The notes under the pieces are model-generated. The model was not told the DNA's origin. It worked only from the letters and a program-made list of their open reading frames with translations, and ran no database searches. From Paracoccaceae bacterium (lineage in GTDB: Bacteria > Pseudomonadota > Alphaproteobacteria > Rhodobacterales > Rhodobacteraceae): DNA of 64,000 bases. This document shows positions 17,226 through 25,100 of the stretch, piece after piece. The translations under genes and the position numbers were made by a program. The first letter of the stretch is position 1, and each line of letters starts with the position of its first letter. Location of the stretch: contig JAHDEX010000004.1 in NCBI GenBank assembly GCA_020628545.1, positions 235-64,234 on the forward strand, given 5' to 3'.

Positions 17226-17510
17226 TTAGCGCGGCACCGATAGCCTTTTGACAGCGTGTTGGCCGCGTTCCAATTCGCGCATCCCCGCAAGGACATGGCT
17301 ATGAAAAACCTCGCCCGCAGCATTGAGCGTCAGTTGGCGCGCGCTCCGGTCAAAAAGGGCGCATCCAAGAAAGACTTCCAATTCCCGAATTGTTTTTGAT
17401 GCGGCCGGTTGCGAAATGTCCAAAGCCTTGGCGGCGGCAGTAAGTGAACCGCGATGTGCCGTTTCGACAAAACAATTAAGATGTCGCAAACGAATTCGGG
17501 GATCAATCAA
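17226..17510 (-). pseudogene. Truncated LysR-family regulator (only the DNA-binding domain left)
   Basis: The 94-codon frame contains a full LysR winged helix-turn-helix: IRLRHLNCFVETAHRGSLTA, AAKALDISQPAASKTIRELE and CALFDRSARQLTLNAAGE. It stops at the linker helix, so about 200 residues of effector domain are missing, and no other frame in the 134 bp before dctP continues it. It starts with TTG. The similarity to the beginning of PcaQ-like regulators is only from memory. It is probably a decayed regulator of the TRAP genes; a free-standing DNA-binding protein is possible. Confidence 0.7.
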
Positions 17511-17604
17511 CGTAACTCATTTCCTTAAGGCAAAACGTTTGGACCTAAACTTTAGCTTAGACACAACTTTCTGATAAGAAAATGCACTAGATCAATATTC
17601 CGAC

Positions 17605-17664
17605 AATACGCTTTCGGCTCCGTATTTGAGATCAATTCTAAGAGCGAATAGTTAATGTATACAT
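17605..17664 (+). promoter_or_regulatory. Regulatory-looking inverted repeats upstream of iolB
   Basis: AATACG (17605-17610) and CGTATT (17621-17626) form a perfect 6-bp inverted repeat with a 10-base spacer. ATGTATACAT (17655-17664) is a perfect 10-bp palindrome with the GTATAC core common in GntR-family operators. Both lie 90-150 bp before the iolB start in a 243-bp AT-richer gap shared with the LysR remnant. Confidence 0.4.
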
Positions 17665-17753
17665 AAAAGATGATCTGTAGCGCAGTTCGTGGATCCGTGC
17701 GAAGCTCCGCCAAGTTGGGACATCAGAGACGCTTATTGCCGGAGACCACATCC

Positions 17754-18560
17754 ATGCCCGAACTTCTGCGCAAGCCCTTCGGGTCACGTGGCAAAGTCCA
17801 TCAGATCACGCCAGAAAGCGCCGGATGGCGCTACGTTGGTTTCTCGGTCTACAACCTCAAGGCCGGAGATATGGCTTCCGAAGCCACAGGGGATCGGGAG
17901 GTCATTCTCGTTTTGGTCGAAGGAAAGGCATCAATTACCGGTGCGGACCAAGACTGGGGTATCTTGGGCGAACGGATGGATGTTTTTGAAAAATCACCAC
18001 CGCATTGCCTCTATCTGCCAAACGAGACGGAGTGGTCTGCGACAGCAGAGACCGATTGCGTGCTCGCTGTTTGTTCAGCGCCGGGTACGGGCGGCCACAC
18101 GCCACGGCGCATTGGGCCCGATGGGATCAATCTGACCGAGCGTGGAAAAGGAACGAACACCCGATTTATCAATAATATTGCGATGGAAGCAGAGGACTAC
18201 GCCGATAGTCTGCTTGTGACCGAAGTCTTCACGCCGCCCGGTCACTGGTCAAGCTATCCAAGTCATCGCCACGATGAAGACGACTTTCCGCGGATCACCT
18301 ATCTTGAAGAAACCTACTACCATCGCCTCAACCCCAAGACCGGGTTTGGCATTCAGCGGGTCTATACGGATGATGGTCAACTTGATGAAACCATGGCGGT
18401 TGCCGATGGCGATGTCGTGCTGGTGCCACGTGGCCATCATCCATGCGGCGCCCCCTATGGGTTTGAGATGTACTATCTCAATGTAATGGCGGGCCCGCTC
18501 CGCAAATGGCGATTTGTTCCAGCGCCGGAAGTGGAGTGGATCATGGAAAGGGACGGATAG
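17754..18560 (+). CDS. iolB: 5-deoxy-glucuronate isomerase
   Basis: Predicted 268 residues, the normal IolB size. IolB converts 5-deoxy-D-glucuronate to 2-deoxy-5-keto-D-gluconate in myo-inositol breakdown. Conserved parts are the bicupin segments WSSYPSHRHDEDDFPRITYL (metal-binding His-His-Glu), EETYYHRLNPKTGFGIQRVY and the C-terminal VPRGHHPCGAPYGFEMYYLN. The ATG at 17754 has GGAG eight bases upstream; an in-frame start 28 codons earlier reads basic low-quality sequence. No other iol genes are in view, so either the rest lie elsewhere or it serves another uronate route. It is convergent with the histidine kinase gene. Confidence 0.93.
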   Translation: MPELLRKPFGSRGKVHQITPESAGWRYVGFSVYNLKAGDMASEATGDREVILVLVEGKASITGADQDWGILGERMDVFEKSPPHCLYLPNETEWSATAETDCVLAVCSAPGTGGHTPRRIGPDGINLTERGKGTNTRFINNIAMEAEDYADSLLVTEVFTPPGHWSSYPSHRHDEDDFPRITYLEETYYHRLNPKTGFGIQRVYTDDGQLDETMAVADGDVVLVPRGHHPCGAPYGFEMYYLNVMAGPLRKWRFVPAPEVEWIMERDG

Positions 18561-18630
18561 CCGCGGGATAAAAACGTCATCACGATATGCCGTCGGGAAT
18601 ATCCCGTAGGAAGATTGTCGAGCAAAGGTG

Positions 18631-19962
18631 CTAGGTTTTGAAGCACACCTGAATGCAGGCACCACCAAGCTCTGCTGACTCCATAACTTGCAATTTGCCA
18701 CCGTAAGCCGCGACGAGGTCGCTTGCGATCGTCAGCCCAAGACCAGTGCCCGGCTTCGATTCATCTAAACGCAGTCCCCCATCCAGAATGCGCTCACGCA
18801 AGTCTTCTGGAATGCCTGGCCCGTCGTCTTCGATCCGCATGCAAATGCGGTCACCTTCATCTGCGGCGGAAATCTGGATTTGGGTCTCAGACCATTTCAG
18901 TGCGTTATCCAAGAGGTTTCCGCAAATTTCATCCATGTCGTTGCGGTCGACTTTGACACGAAGGCCGTCGGAAATTTCGGCATTCAGCGAGCGGTCGGCA
19001 TTTCGTGCAAGCGCGGAAAATGCGCGGGTCATCCGCCCCAATGCCTCTGTCATGTCAATCGACAGGTTGTCGGCAGCAGCAGCCTGCGTCGCGCGCATCC
19101 GCGCCAGCGATCTTTGCAGTTGGGCATCAAGGCGATCCAACGCATCAAGCGAACCGCAAACGCCAACACCGTTGCCGCGCAGTTGCTCCAACTCATTCCG
19201 CAAGATCGCTGATGGAGTTTTCAATGCGTGCGCAAGGTCCGCGGCCTGACGCCGAGACCGCCCCACAATCTCACGGTTTTGGACCATCAAGGCGTTGATA
19301 TCGTCAACAAGCGGCTTCACCTCAATCGGGTAGGTCTCTGCCGGGAGTAACCCTTCGGAGTTCCAGCGATCCGCCACGTCTTTTCGCAGCTTTTCCATCG
19401 GGCGCAGCGCGACAAGAAGAAGAGCGAAAGCGCCAAGTGATGCAAAAGCGCCCGTAATAAGGAAAGCGACATAGAGCTGGTCGCGCACAACGGCCCGGTC
19501 CTGGTTCAGGCTTTGGGTCGAAAGCCCAACCCGAACAATCCATTCGCTCCCATCGTCCAGCGTCACAAACTGGTTGGACGTGCGCAGCGTTTGGTCCGCA
19601 GGCCCTCGAACGGTAGCGATCTGCATGTCCGGACCTAGGTTAGGAACCTCAACCAGCAATGCGTCGGCGAGGCTGGAGGATACCAAAACCTCATCACCAT
19701 TGGCCGGTTCGATCTGCCAATACTCCCCCGAGAATGGCCGTTGGTAGACAGGGTCTGACATCTGGAGGGCAAGCGCATCCGCATCCCCGCCGCTATTCGC
19801 GAGGGCAACCACGGCACGGGTATGACGCGCCTCGAGCAAATCATCAAAGCGCGCGACGATCTGTCGTTCAAAGTAGTTGCCCAGCAGATACGTGCCCGCG
19901 ACAGTCAATGCGCAGGCCCAAAAGATCGCGCCGGCGATGGCGCGTTTCCGGAGGGATGTCAC
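18631..19962 (-). CDS. PhoQ-like sensor histidine kinase
   Basis: Predicted 443 residues. The topology is that of a periplasmic sensor kinase: TM1 at about 9-29, a periplasmic domain at about 30-160, TM2 at about 164-185, then HAMP and dimerisation helices. The phosphoacceptor His is at about 245 in DLAHALKTPSAIL, the variant typical of PhoQ-type kinases. The ATPase has EICGNLLDNALKWS (N box), DDGPGI (G1) and GTGLGL (G2). GTG start at 19960-19962 overlaps the response regulator stop by 4 bp. Periplasmic ligand is unknown. With the adjacent PepSY-like secreted protein it probably senses envelope, metal or peptide conditions (inference). Confidence 0.93.
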   Translation of the reverse strand: MTSLRKRAIAGAIFWACALTVAGTYLLGNYFERQIVARFDDLLEARHTRAVVALANSGGDADALALQMSDPVYQRPFSGEYWQIEPANGDEVLVSSSLADALLVEVPNLGPDMQIATVRGPADQTLRTSNQFVTLDDGSEWIVRVGLSTQSLNQDRAVVRDQLYVAFLITGAFASLGAFALLLVALRPMEKLRKDVADRWNSEGLLPAETYPIEVKPLVDDINALMVQNREIVGRSRRQAADLAHALKTPSAILRNELEQLRGNGVGVCGSLDALDRLDAQLQRSLARMRATQAAAADNLSIDMTEALGRMTRAFSALARNADRSLNAEISDGLRVKVDRNDMDEICGNLLDNALKWSETQIQISAADEGDRICMRIEDDGPGIPEDLRERILDGGLRLDESKPGTGLGLTIASDLVAAYGGKLQVMESAELGGACIQVCFKT

Positions 19963-20621
19963 GACGCCAGCTGGATCATATAGCCCCGCCCACGCTCTGT
20001 TTGGATCAGATCGGCGCCAAGTTTCTTGCGTAAACGAGTGATAAACACAGCGATGGTGTTTGAATCGCGGTCGTCGTCATATTCATAGATATGCTCTGAG
20101 AGCTCTGTCTGCGTCACGTGCCGATTTGCATTGTGAAAAAGGTACGACAGTACCGCGACTTCCTGCGCTGTGAGGTTCACAGGCACGTGGTTCACGCTGA
20201 CACGACCATTTCGCGTATCATAGCTAACAGCATTGTGAGAAAAGACCGGGTTCTTGGTCGGTGCGTTGCGGCGCATCAGGGCGCGCGCGCGCGCCGTCAG
20301 TTCAGGCATGTGGAACGGCTTTGTCAGATAATCATCAGCCCCAGCGTCCAGTCCGTCAACGCGATCCGTCCATCCGTCGCGGGCGGTCAGGATCAAGACA
20401 GGAACGTTGACCCCTTTCTCACGCCAGCTTTTTAGGATCGAAATGCCGTCTCGTAACGGGAGACCGAGATCTAAGAGAACGAGGTCGTAGGGTTCCGTCT
20501 CACCCAAAAAGTGTGCTTCTTCACCGTCGGCAGCGATATCGACAGCGTGGCCCTCAGCCGCGAGCGCTGATTGAACCTGTTGGGCAAGAGGCCCTTCATC
20601 TTCTGCAATAAGAATCCGCAT
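19959..20621 (-). CDS. OmpR/PhoP-family response regulator
   Basis: Predicted 220 residues. The receiver domain has acidic residues in AEDEG, the phosphoacceptor Asp at residue 51 (LVLLDLGLP) and the conserved Lys in YLTKPFHMPEL. The C-terminal winged helix includes LTAQEVAVLSYLFHNANRHV, SNTIAVFITRLRKKLG and ERGRGYMIQ. It is co-transcribed with the kinase (4-bp overlap) and follows the PepSY-like gene by 56 bp. The OmpR/PhoP class binds tandem direct repeats about 11 bp apart, and such a repeat lies upstream of this four-gene run at 21594-21615, suggesting autoregulation. Confidence 0.94.
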   Translation of the reverse strand: MRILIAEDEGPLAQQVQSALAAEGHAVDIAADGEEAHFLGETEPYDLVLLDLGLPLRDGISILKSWREKGVNVPVLILTARDGWTDRVDGLDAGADDYLTKPFHMPELTARARALMRRNAPTKNPVFSHNAVSYDTRNGRVSVNHVPVNLTAQEVAVLSYLFHNANRHVTQTELSEHIYEYDDDRDSNTIAVFITRLRKKLGADLIQTERGRGYMIQLAS

Positions 20622-20677
20622 ACCGCCGGGATAAACCGCACCGATGGCGATTTTACGGCAGTTTCAGGGAGCCTCGG

Positions 20678-21271
20678 TCAGTTATTGTTCCCGTTGCCGC
20701 GGCCTTCTTTGTTGCCACGGTTGCTGCGGTCGTTGTCGCGGTTACTGCTGTTGCTGTTGCTGTTGCTGTTGGAGCTACGAGCATTGCCGGCGCTTGAGCC
20801 GCTGTCATTTGACGAACGGCTGTTACTTTTTGCGTTGCCGTTCGAGTTGCTTCCGCTGCGATTGATTGAAGAACTGTTCTGCGAGGCGTTTCCGGCGCGC
20901 GCCTGGCTCGCCGTTTGTACGGCACGTGCAACCGCCGCAATTGCCTGGCCGTGTGTGGAACGGTGCGACACTTGCCGCCCGTTCTGACCGTTGATCAGGA
21001 CTTCAACCACGGCCCCGTCGCTTTGCTGCATCAGGACGCGGTAGGTCATCCGGCCATCGGCAAAGAATCCGCGGATATCAATGACAGAGCCGCTGAACAT
21101 ATTGGTGACACCACCAACAAGTTGCTCTGCGCCGATGATCTGTTGCTGAGCAACCAGTTGGCGCAGTTGCGACTGAGACAGTTCAATAGGCTGCGCACCA
21201 GCCCCGATAGGACTGATGCTCAAAACAAAGCTTGCAAGGATGCAGCGCGTCAAAGATTGCAGCGAGGTCAT
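20678..21271 (-). CDS. Secreted PepSY-like protein with long Asn/Ser/Gly-rich tail
   Basis: Predicted 197 residues. The start at 21269-21271 gives a clear signal peptide (LTRCILASFVLSISPIGAGA, cleavage near AGA-QP). A helix rich in Gln (QSQLRQLVAQQQIIGAEQL) is followed by a beta-hairpin like a PepSY unit (GRMTYRVLMQQSDGAVVEVL, then INGQNGRQVS). From about residue 115 on the sequence is low complexity, dominated by Asn, Ser, Gly and Arg, ending with several Asn, and is probably disordered. The tail is coded by repeated AAC/AGC-type codons and could vary in length by slippage. PepSY-like proteins are often encoded beside PhoP/PhoQ-like systems, as here. Its role, perhaps a target or modulator of the kinase, is inference. 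Confidence 0.75.
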   Translation of the reverse strand: MTSLQSLTRCILASFVLSISPIGAGAQPIELSQSQLRQLVAQQQIIGAEQLVGGVTNMFSGSVIDIRGFFADGRMTYRVLMQQSDGAVVEVLINGQNGRQVSHRSTHGQAIAAVARAVQTASQARAGNASQNSSSINRSGSNSNGNAKSNSRSSNDSGSSAGNARSSNSNSNSNSSNRDNDRSNRGNKEGRGNGNNN

Positions 21272-21308
21272 GTCAGTCTGGTGAGAGCGATCATTGCCAT
21301 CCGGATCC

Positions 21309-21494
21309 TTACGCAGCGACCGCGCGGCGGTCGCTCGCGCTGTCCAGATCGGATAGAATAGCGTCAACAGGGGGGAACCGCCTAAAGGACGAAGGAGCGC
21401 TCTCCTTGTCCCCATCCCATGGCGCGTCACGCTCTGCCAACCCCTTGAGGCCATCGTAGGCGGCTCGAATTCGTTCTGCGCTCGTCTTCGTCAT
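21309..21494 (-). CDS. Small hypothetical protein, first gene of the two-component operon
   Basis: Predicted 61 residues (MTKTSAERIRAAYDGLKGLA at the start). It is charged, soluble and likely helical in its first half; I do not recognise a family. It lies 37 bp before the PepSY-like gene and reads in the same direction. The frame extends upstream to 21647, but the extension crosses the tandem repeat that looks like the operon's promoter region, so the ATG at 21492-21494 is preferred. It could be a small regulator of the system or a chance frame. Confidence 0.45.
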   Translation of the reverse strand: MTKTSAERIRAAYDGLKGLAERDAPWDGDKESAPSSFRRFPPVDAILSDLDSASDRRAVAA

Positions 21495-21593
21495 TGCGGT
21501 TCCCCGTTCCCGTTCATTTGGCGGCGAGGAGGAGGGCTCGCTGCCGGTGAAAGCTTTTTGGCATAAGTCACATGAACTGCGCCAAAACCCCTT

Positions 21594-21615
21594 GTTCATC
21601 TTCGGTTCATCTTCG
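21594..21615 (-). promoter_or_regulatory. Tandem 11-bp direct repeat, likely response regulator binding site
   Basis: GTTCATCTTCG occurs twice head to tail without a gap (21594-21604 and 21605-21615); on the transcribed strand the unit is CGAAGATGAAC. An 11-bp period matches the half-site spacing bound by OmpR/PhoP dimers. It lies about 100 bp upstream of the first gene of the kinase/regulator run. Confidence 0.65.
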
Positions 21616-21744
21616 CAATTCGCTGATAACGCATTGAATAAGTTCAACTAAATGGAAGAATGTCGTCCAAAAAAACGCGACTTTGCCGTCATGCCGTAAA
21701 GTCACCTTCGCGAAATATGAACGTCACATAGGCTTGATTTCGTC

Positions 21745-21773
21745 GAATCACCTTTCAAGATTCGAGGTGATTC
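21745..21773. repeat. Perfect 9-bp inverted repeat in a 600-bp gene-poor region
   Basis: GAATCACCT (21745-21753) and AGGTGATTC (21765-21773) are exact inverted copies with an 11-base spacer. The stretch 21616-22098 has no convincing gene; a minus-strand frame across it has no family character. The repeat could be an operator or the stem of a small RNA. Confidence 0.5.
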
Positions 21774-21794
21774 CGCCCTGAAGGCCGTTTTCCC

Positions 21795-21819
21795 GTCGGC
21801 CAACCGACAGTTTGTTTTT
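21795..21819 (+). terminator. Weak hairpin plus T-rich run
   Basis: GTCGG-CCAA-CCGAC is followed by a T-rich tract (TTTGTTTTTC). The stem is only 5 bp, so this is a weak terminator call. With the inverted repeat just upstream it could mark the end of a short plus-strand transcript. Confidence 0.3.
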
Positions 21820-22048
21820 CTGCACTGCAGCATCACTGTTGCGCGACATTGCCTCATCCCGGCCACACGGCAGGCTTTGTTCGCCGCACAGAAAAGATGC
21901 TGTCTAATTCTCGCCACAGTTGTCCTTGGGTGAGTGGATTTCCGCCGAAACGTGCAGGGGGGGTTTGCGCGTTCGTTTCCCACCGGCAAGGTGCCCTCAC
22001 GTCGCGGGGGCTGACGTAGAGGAGAAATAACATACGGCTTTCGCGTCG

Positions 22049-22102
22049 ATGCGCTGGGATGCGCGCGGATTCTGTATGAGCCTGAGTGGACAGAGCCCGT
22101 GA
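22049..22102 (+). other. Short upstream reading frame overlapping the RTX gene start
   Basis: A 17-codon frame (MRWDARGFCMSLSGQSP) ends with TGA at 22100-22102, sharing GTGA with the GTG start of the RTX gene. A strong GAGGAGA motif lies at 22019-22025, too far from either start to serve directly. The arrangement would allow translational coupling, but the peptide may not be made. Confidence 0.25.
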
Positions 22103-25100
22103 ACAAGCCCGTATTCGACCCGACCGTCGGCGCGCAGCGCCTTGATACTGTGACAGCGAACATTGCGATGACGGGCACCGGCCTCGATACCATCGTGAAA
22201 TACGCGCTCATTGATCCAGGCTTGAACCAGAATATCGAAGATGCCGACATTATTGCAGGCGCGCGGGCTGCTGCGGAAATGAATGCAATTGTGATTCAGG
22301 CCATCAAGGCGATGGGCGCCGCAAATGATGGCGAGATCACCGCCAACGACGTTTACGCTCTTGCCGATTGGATCAGCGCGAACCGCCGTGCCGACTGGAT
22401 CCGCGCGCATGGTGATGATGAGAACAACGTTGAAACCGGCTTCCACAAAATCCAAAGCGACGGCAACGCGCTTTATATGTTCGGGGACAAGCTTCTCGAT
22501 CAGGTCGCAGATGGCATCTACCACCTCGGTTTCGGTTATGAGAACGACCGGCTGATCAACGAAGATAGCAACAGCAACGCGCGTGTTGAGGAAGTCGCGT
22601 ATTGGCTGAATGAACTGCTTGCGGAAGATCTTGCGGACGGAACACTCAAGAACAACGCTGTCTCACCCGAGCATACGGGCAGTACGGGCACAGGCCTTGA
22701 TACACTGGTGGATATCATCAATGATGATCCCGGTCTGGAACGGCGCCTGCCAGCTTCAGAGATCAAGGAAGGCGCGGCCGCTGCCGATGCGATGAACAAG
22801 ATCATCGTCGACGGGATCAAAGCGACGGGCATCGCAAACGATGGTCAAATCACGAAGGCGGATGTGAAGGATTTGTCCGACTGGATTTACGCCAACCGCA
22901 AAGCCGCGTGGATTGCCGCACATGGTGATGATGAAAACGATAAAGAAACCGCGTTTCACCTCGTGCAGAACGACGGGTCCCAGATGCGGCTTTTTGGTCA
23001 TGATGCGGTCGATACGGTTGCTGATGGGCTTTACCACCTGGGCTTCGGTCACAAGGACGGGCGCGTCATCAATGAAGACGGCAACAAGAACGCGTCACTG
23101 GAATCAGTCGCGTATTGGCTCGAGGAACTGCTTGCAGATGACTTGGCGAACGGCAGCCTCGCCGACAATGGCATCAACCTGCACCCCGAGGGTACGACGG
23201 GCACAGCTTTCGACGAGATGACCCAGCTGGTCACGACTGATCTTGGACTGATCGAACGGTACACAGCATCCGAACTAAAAAAGATCGCAGAGCAGGTTGA
23301 TGACCTGAACGCAATTCTCATCGACGCCATCACAGAAACCGGTGTGGCCAATGACGGTAGCTTGACCGCAAAGGACTTGGCTGTTGTCGGCAAATGGATC
23401 GAAGACAATGCGCAGGCGCGCTGGGCTTCATTGCGCGGCAACGAAGACAAAGACGTCAGTATTATGGGCCTCGTCTGGAATGGCGGCGTGGGTGAGCTCG
23501 GCAACACAAATGCGTTCAACGAACTCGCACGTGGAATGTATTCCCTTGGCTTCGGCACAAAGCACGGCGGTATCCGCGATCAAAACGGCGATTGGAAAGG
23601 GTCTCTTGAGGACCTTGCTGGTTGGATGAATGCTTATTTGGCAGACGACCTCCTGGCGGCGACCTTCTACAACCCAGCACAAGACCCCGTTGATCCGGCG
23701 TCTTTCGCAAACGACATTATCGCCAGTGTTGAGGCCGTTGCTGTCCGGGACAACGACAACTATGCCGTCATCAATGATACGTCGGCTCTGCGTATGGACG
23801 CGGGCACGATCGCCTTCACGTTCACTGCCAACGAGCCCTACAGCTCGAACCAGGTGCTTTTTGCGAAGGACGGCAAAGGATCGAACGATGGCGATATGCG
23901 GATGTACCTTCACGAAGGTGAATTGCATGTCAAAGTGTCGATGGATGACAAAGACCATTTCCTGAAGATCGAAGGCAAAATCAAAGCAGGTCACCCGCAT
24001 GACGTCGCGGTGAGCTTTGACGGCGGCGCGATTTCCATCTGGGTTGATGGCATTCGCGAAGTTTACCGCGATGATTTCGACTACGATATGCGCACGAATA
24101 CATCGGACATCATCGTCGGAGCCAGTAATGGCAGCCAGGAAGGCAACGAGGAAAACATCAACGCCGAATTCCAGGGTCAAATCACGGGTTTTGCAGTGTA
24201 TGACCGTGTTCTGGAACAGGGCGAGGTGCAGGGCCTATCCCAAGGGGTCCGCAAATCCGGCAACTCTGGCGACAACAACATTGCAGGTTCCGACGGTGAT
24301 GATGCGCTGTATGGCGGCCTTGGCCGCGACGCGATCAAGGGCGGCGACGGCGACGATTTTATCGACGGCGGCTACGACGCCGATACCATCGACGGCGGCG
24401 CAGGCAACGACATCATCTTCGCTGGCGAAGGCCAGGACAGCGTCAATGGTGGCGCTGGGAATGACATCATTATTGTGGAGTCCGACGGCCGCGAACCACA
24501 AATCGGACAACTCATCTACGGCTCTAACGGCCGGGTGAGGGACGACAACGGGTGGGTAGATTTCCAAACTCTCACGATCTACCCCGAGCAGCCGATCCCC
24601 GCCGATGACGTGCTCATCGGTGGGGAAGGTGCTGATACCTTCCGCTTCCAGTGGAACATCAACGCCAAGGACTACATCATCGAAAAGCACGTCCGCAAAG
24701 ATGGTTCTATCAACTGGGCCGGTGTTGCGGGGGAAAATACGTATCTCCACGATCACTGGGTCGATACGATCGGCAACGATCGCATCATGGACTTCAGCAA
24801 GGCGGAAGGTGACCGGATTGAGGTTGCTGGCCATACGCTGACATTCGATGGCATCACCTATCGCGACGTCGATGGTGACGGCACCGAGGAAAGCATCATT
24901 GCGTACAAGTCGAACCAGGGGAATGGCGGCGCGCACGATCAGGATAAGCTGGGCACAATCACCGTGTTCGGTGACAGGGTGGTGAAAGAGGACATCTATC
25001 AATTGCCGTCAAAGCCTGTGGTCTATGGCGTGGTTGAAAACATCAAGGACCTGGAAGAGGCGGTGACACCGCTTTCCATCGACCCCGGCACGTCACGCAA

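Noticed and set aside
18594-18606. CGGGA-ATA-TCCCG hairpin between iolB and the kinase gene
   Set aside because: Only a 5-bp stem and no T-run; too weak to call a terminator, though its position between convergent genes fits.
21702-22250. 182-codon minus-strand frame before the RTX gene
   Set aside because: Crosses the RTX start, has no family features and is rich in Arg, Cys and Ser as expected of non-coding DNA.
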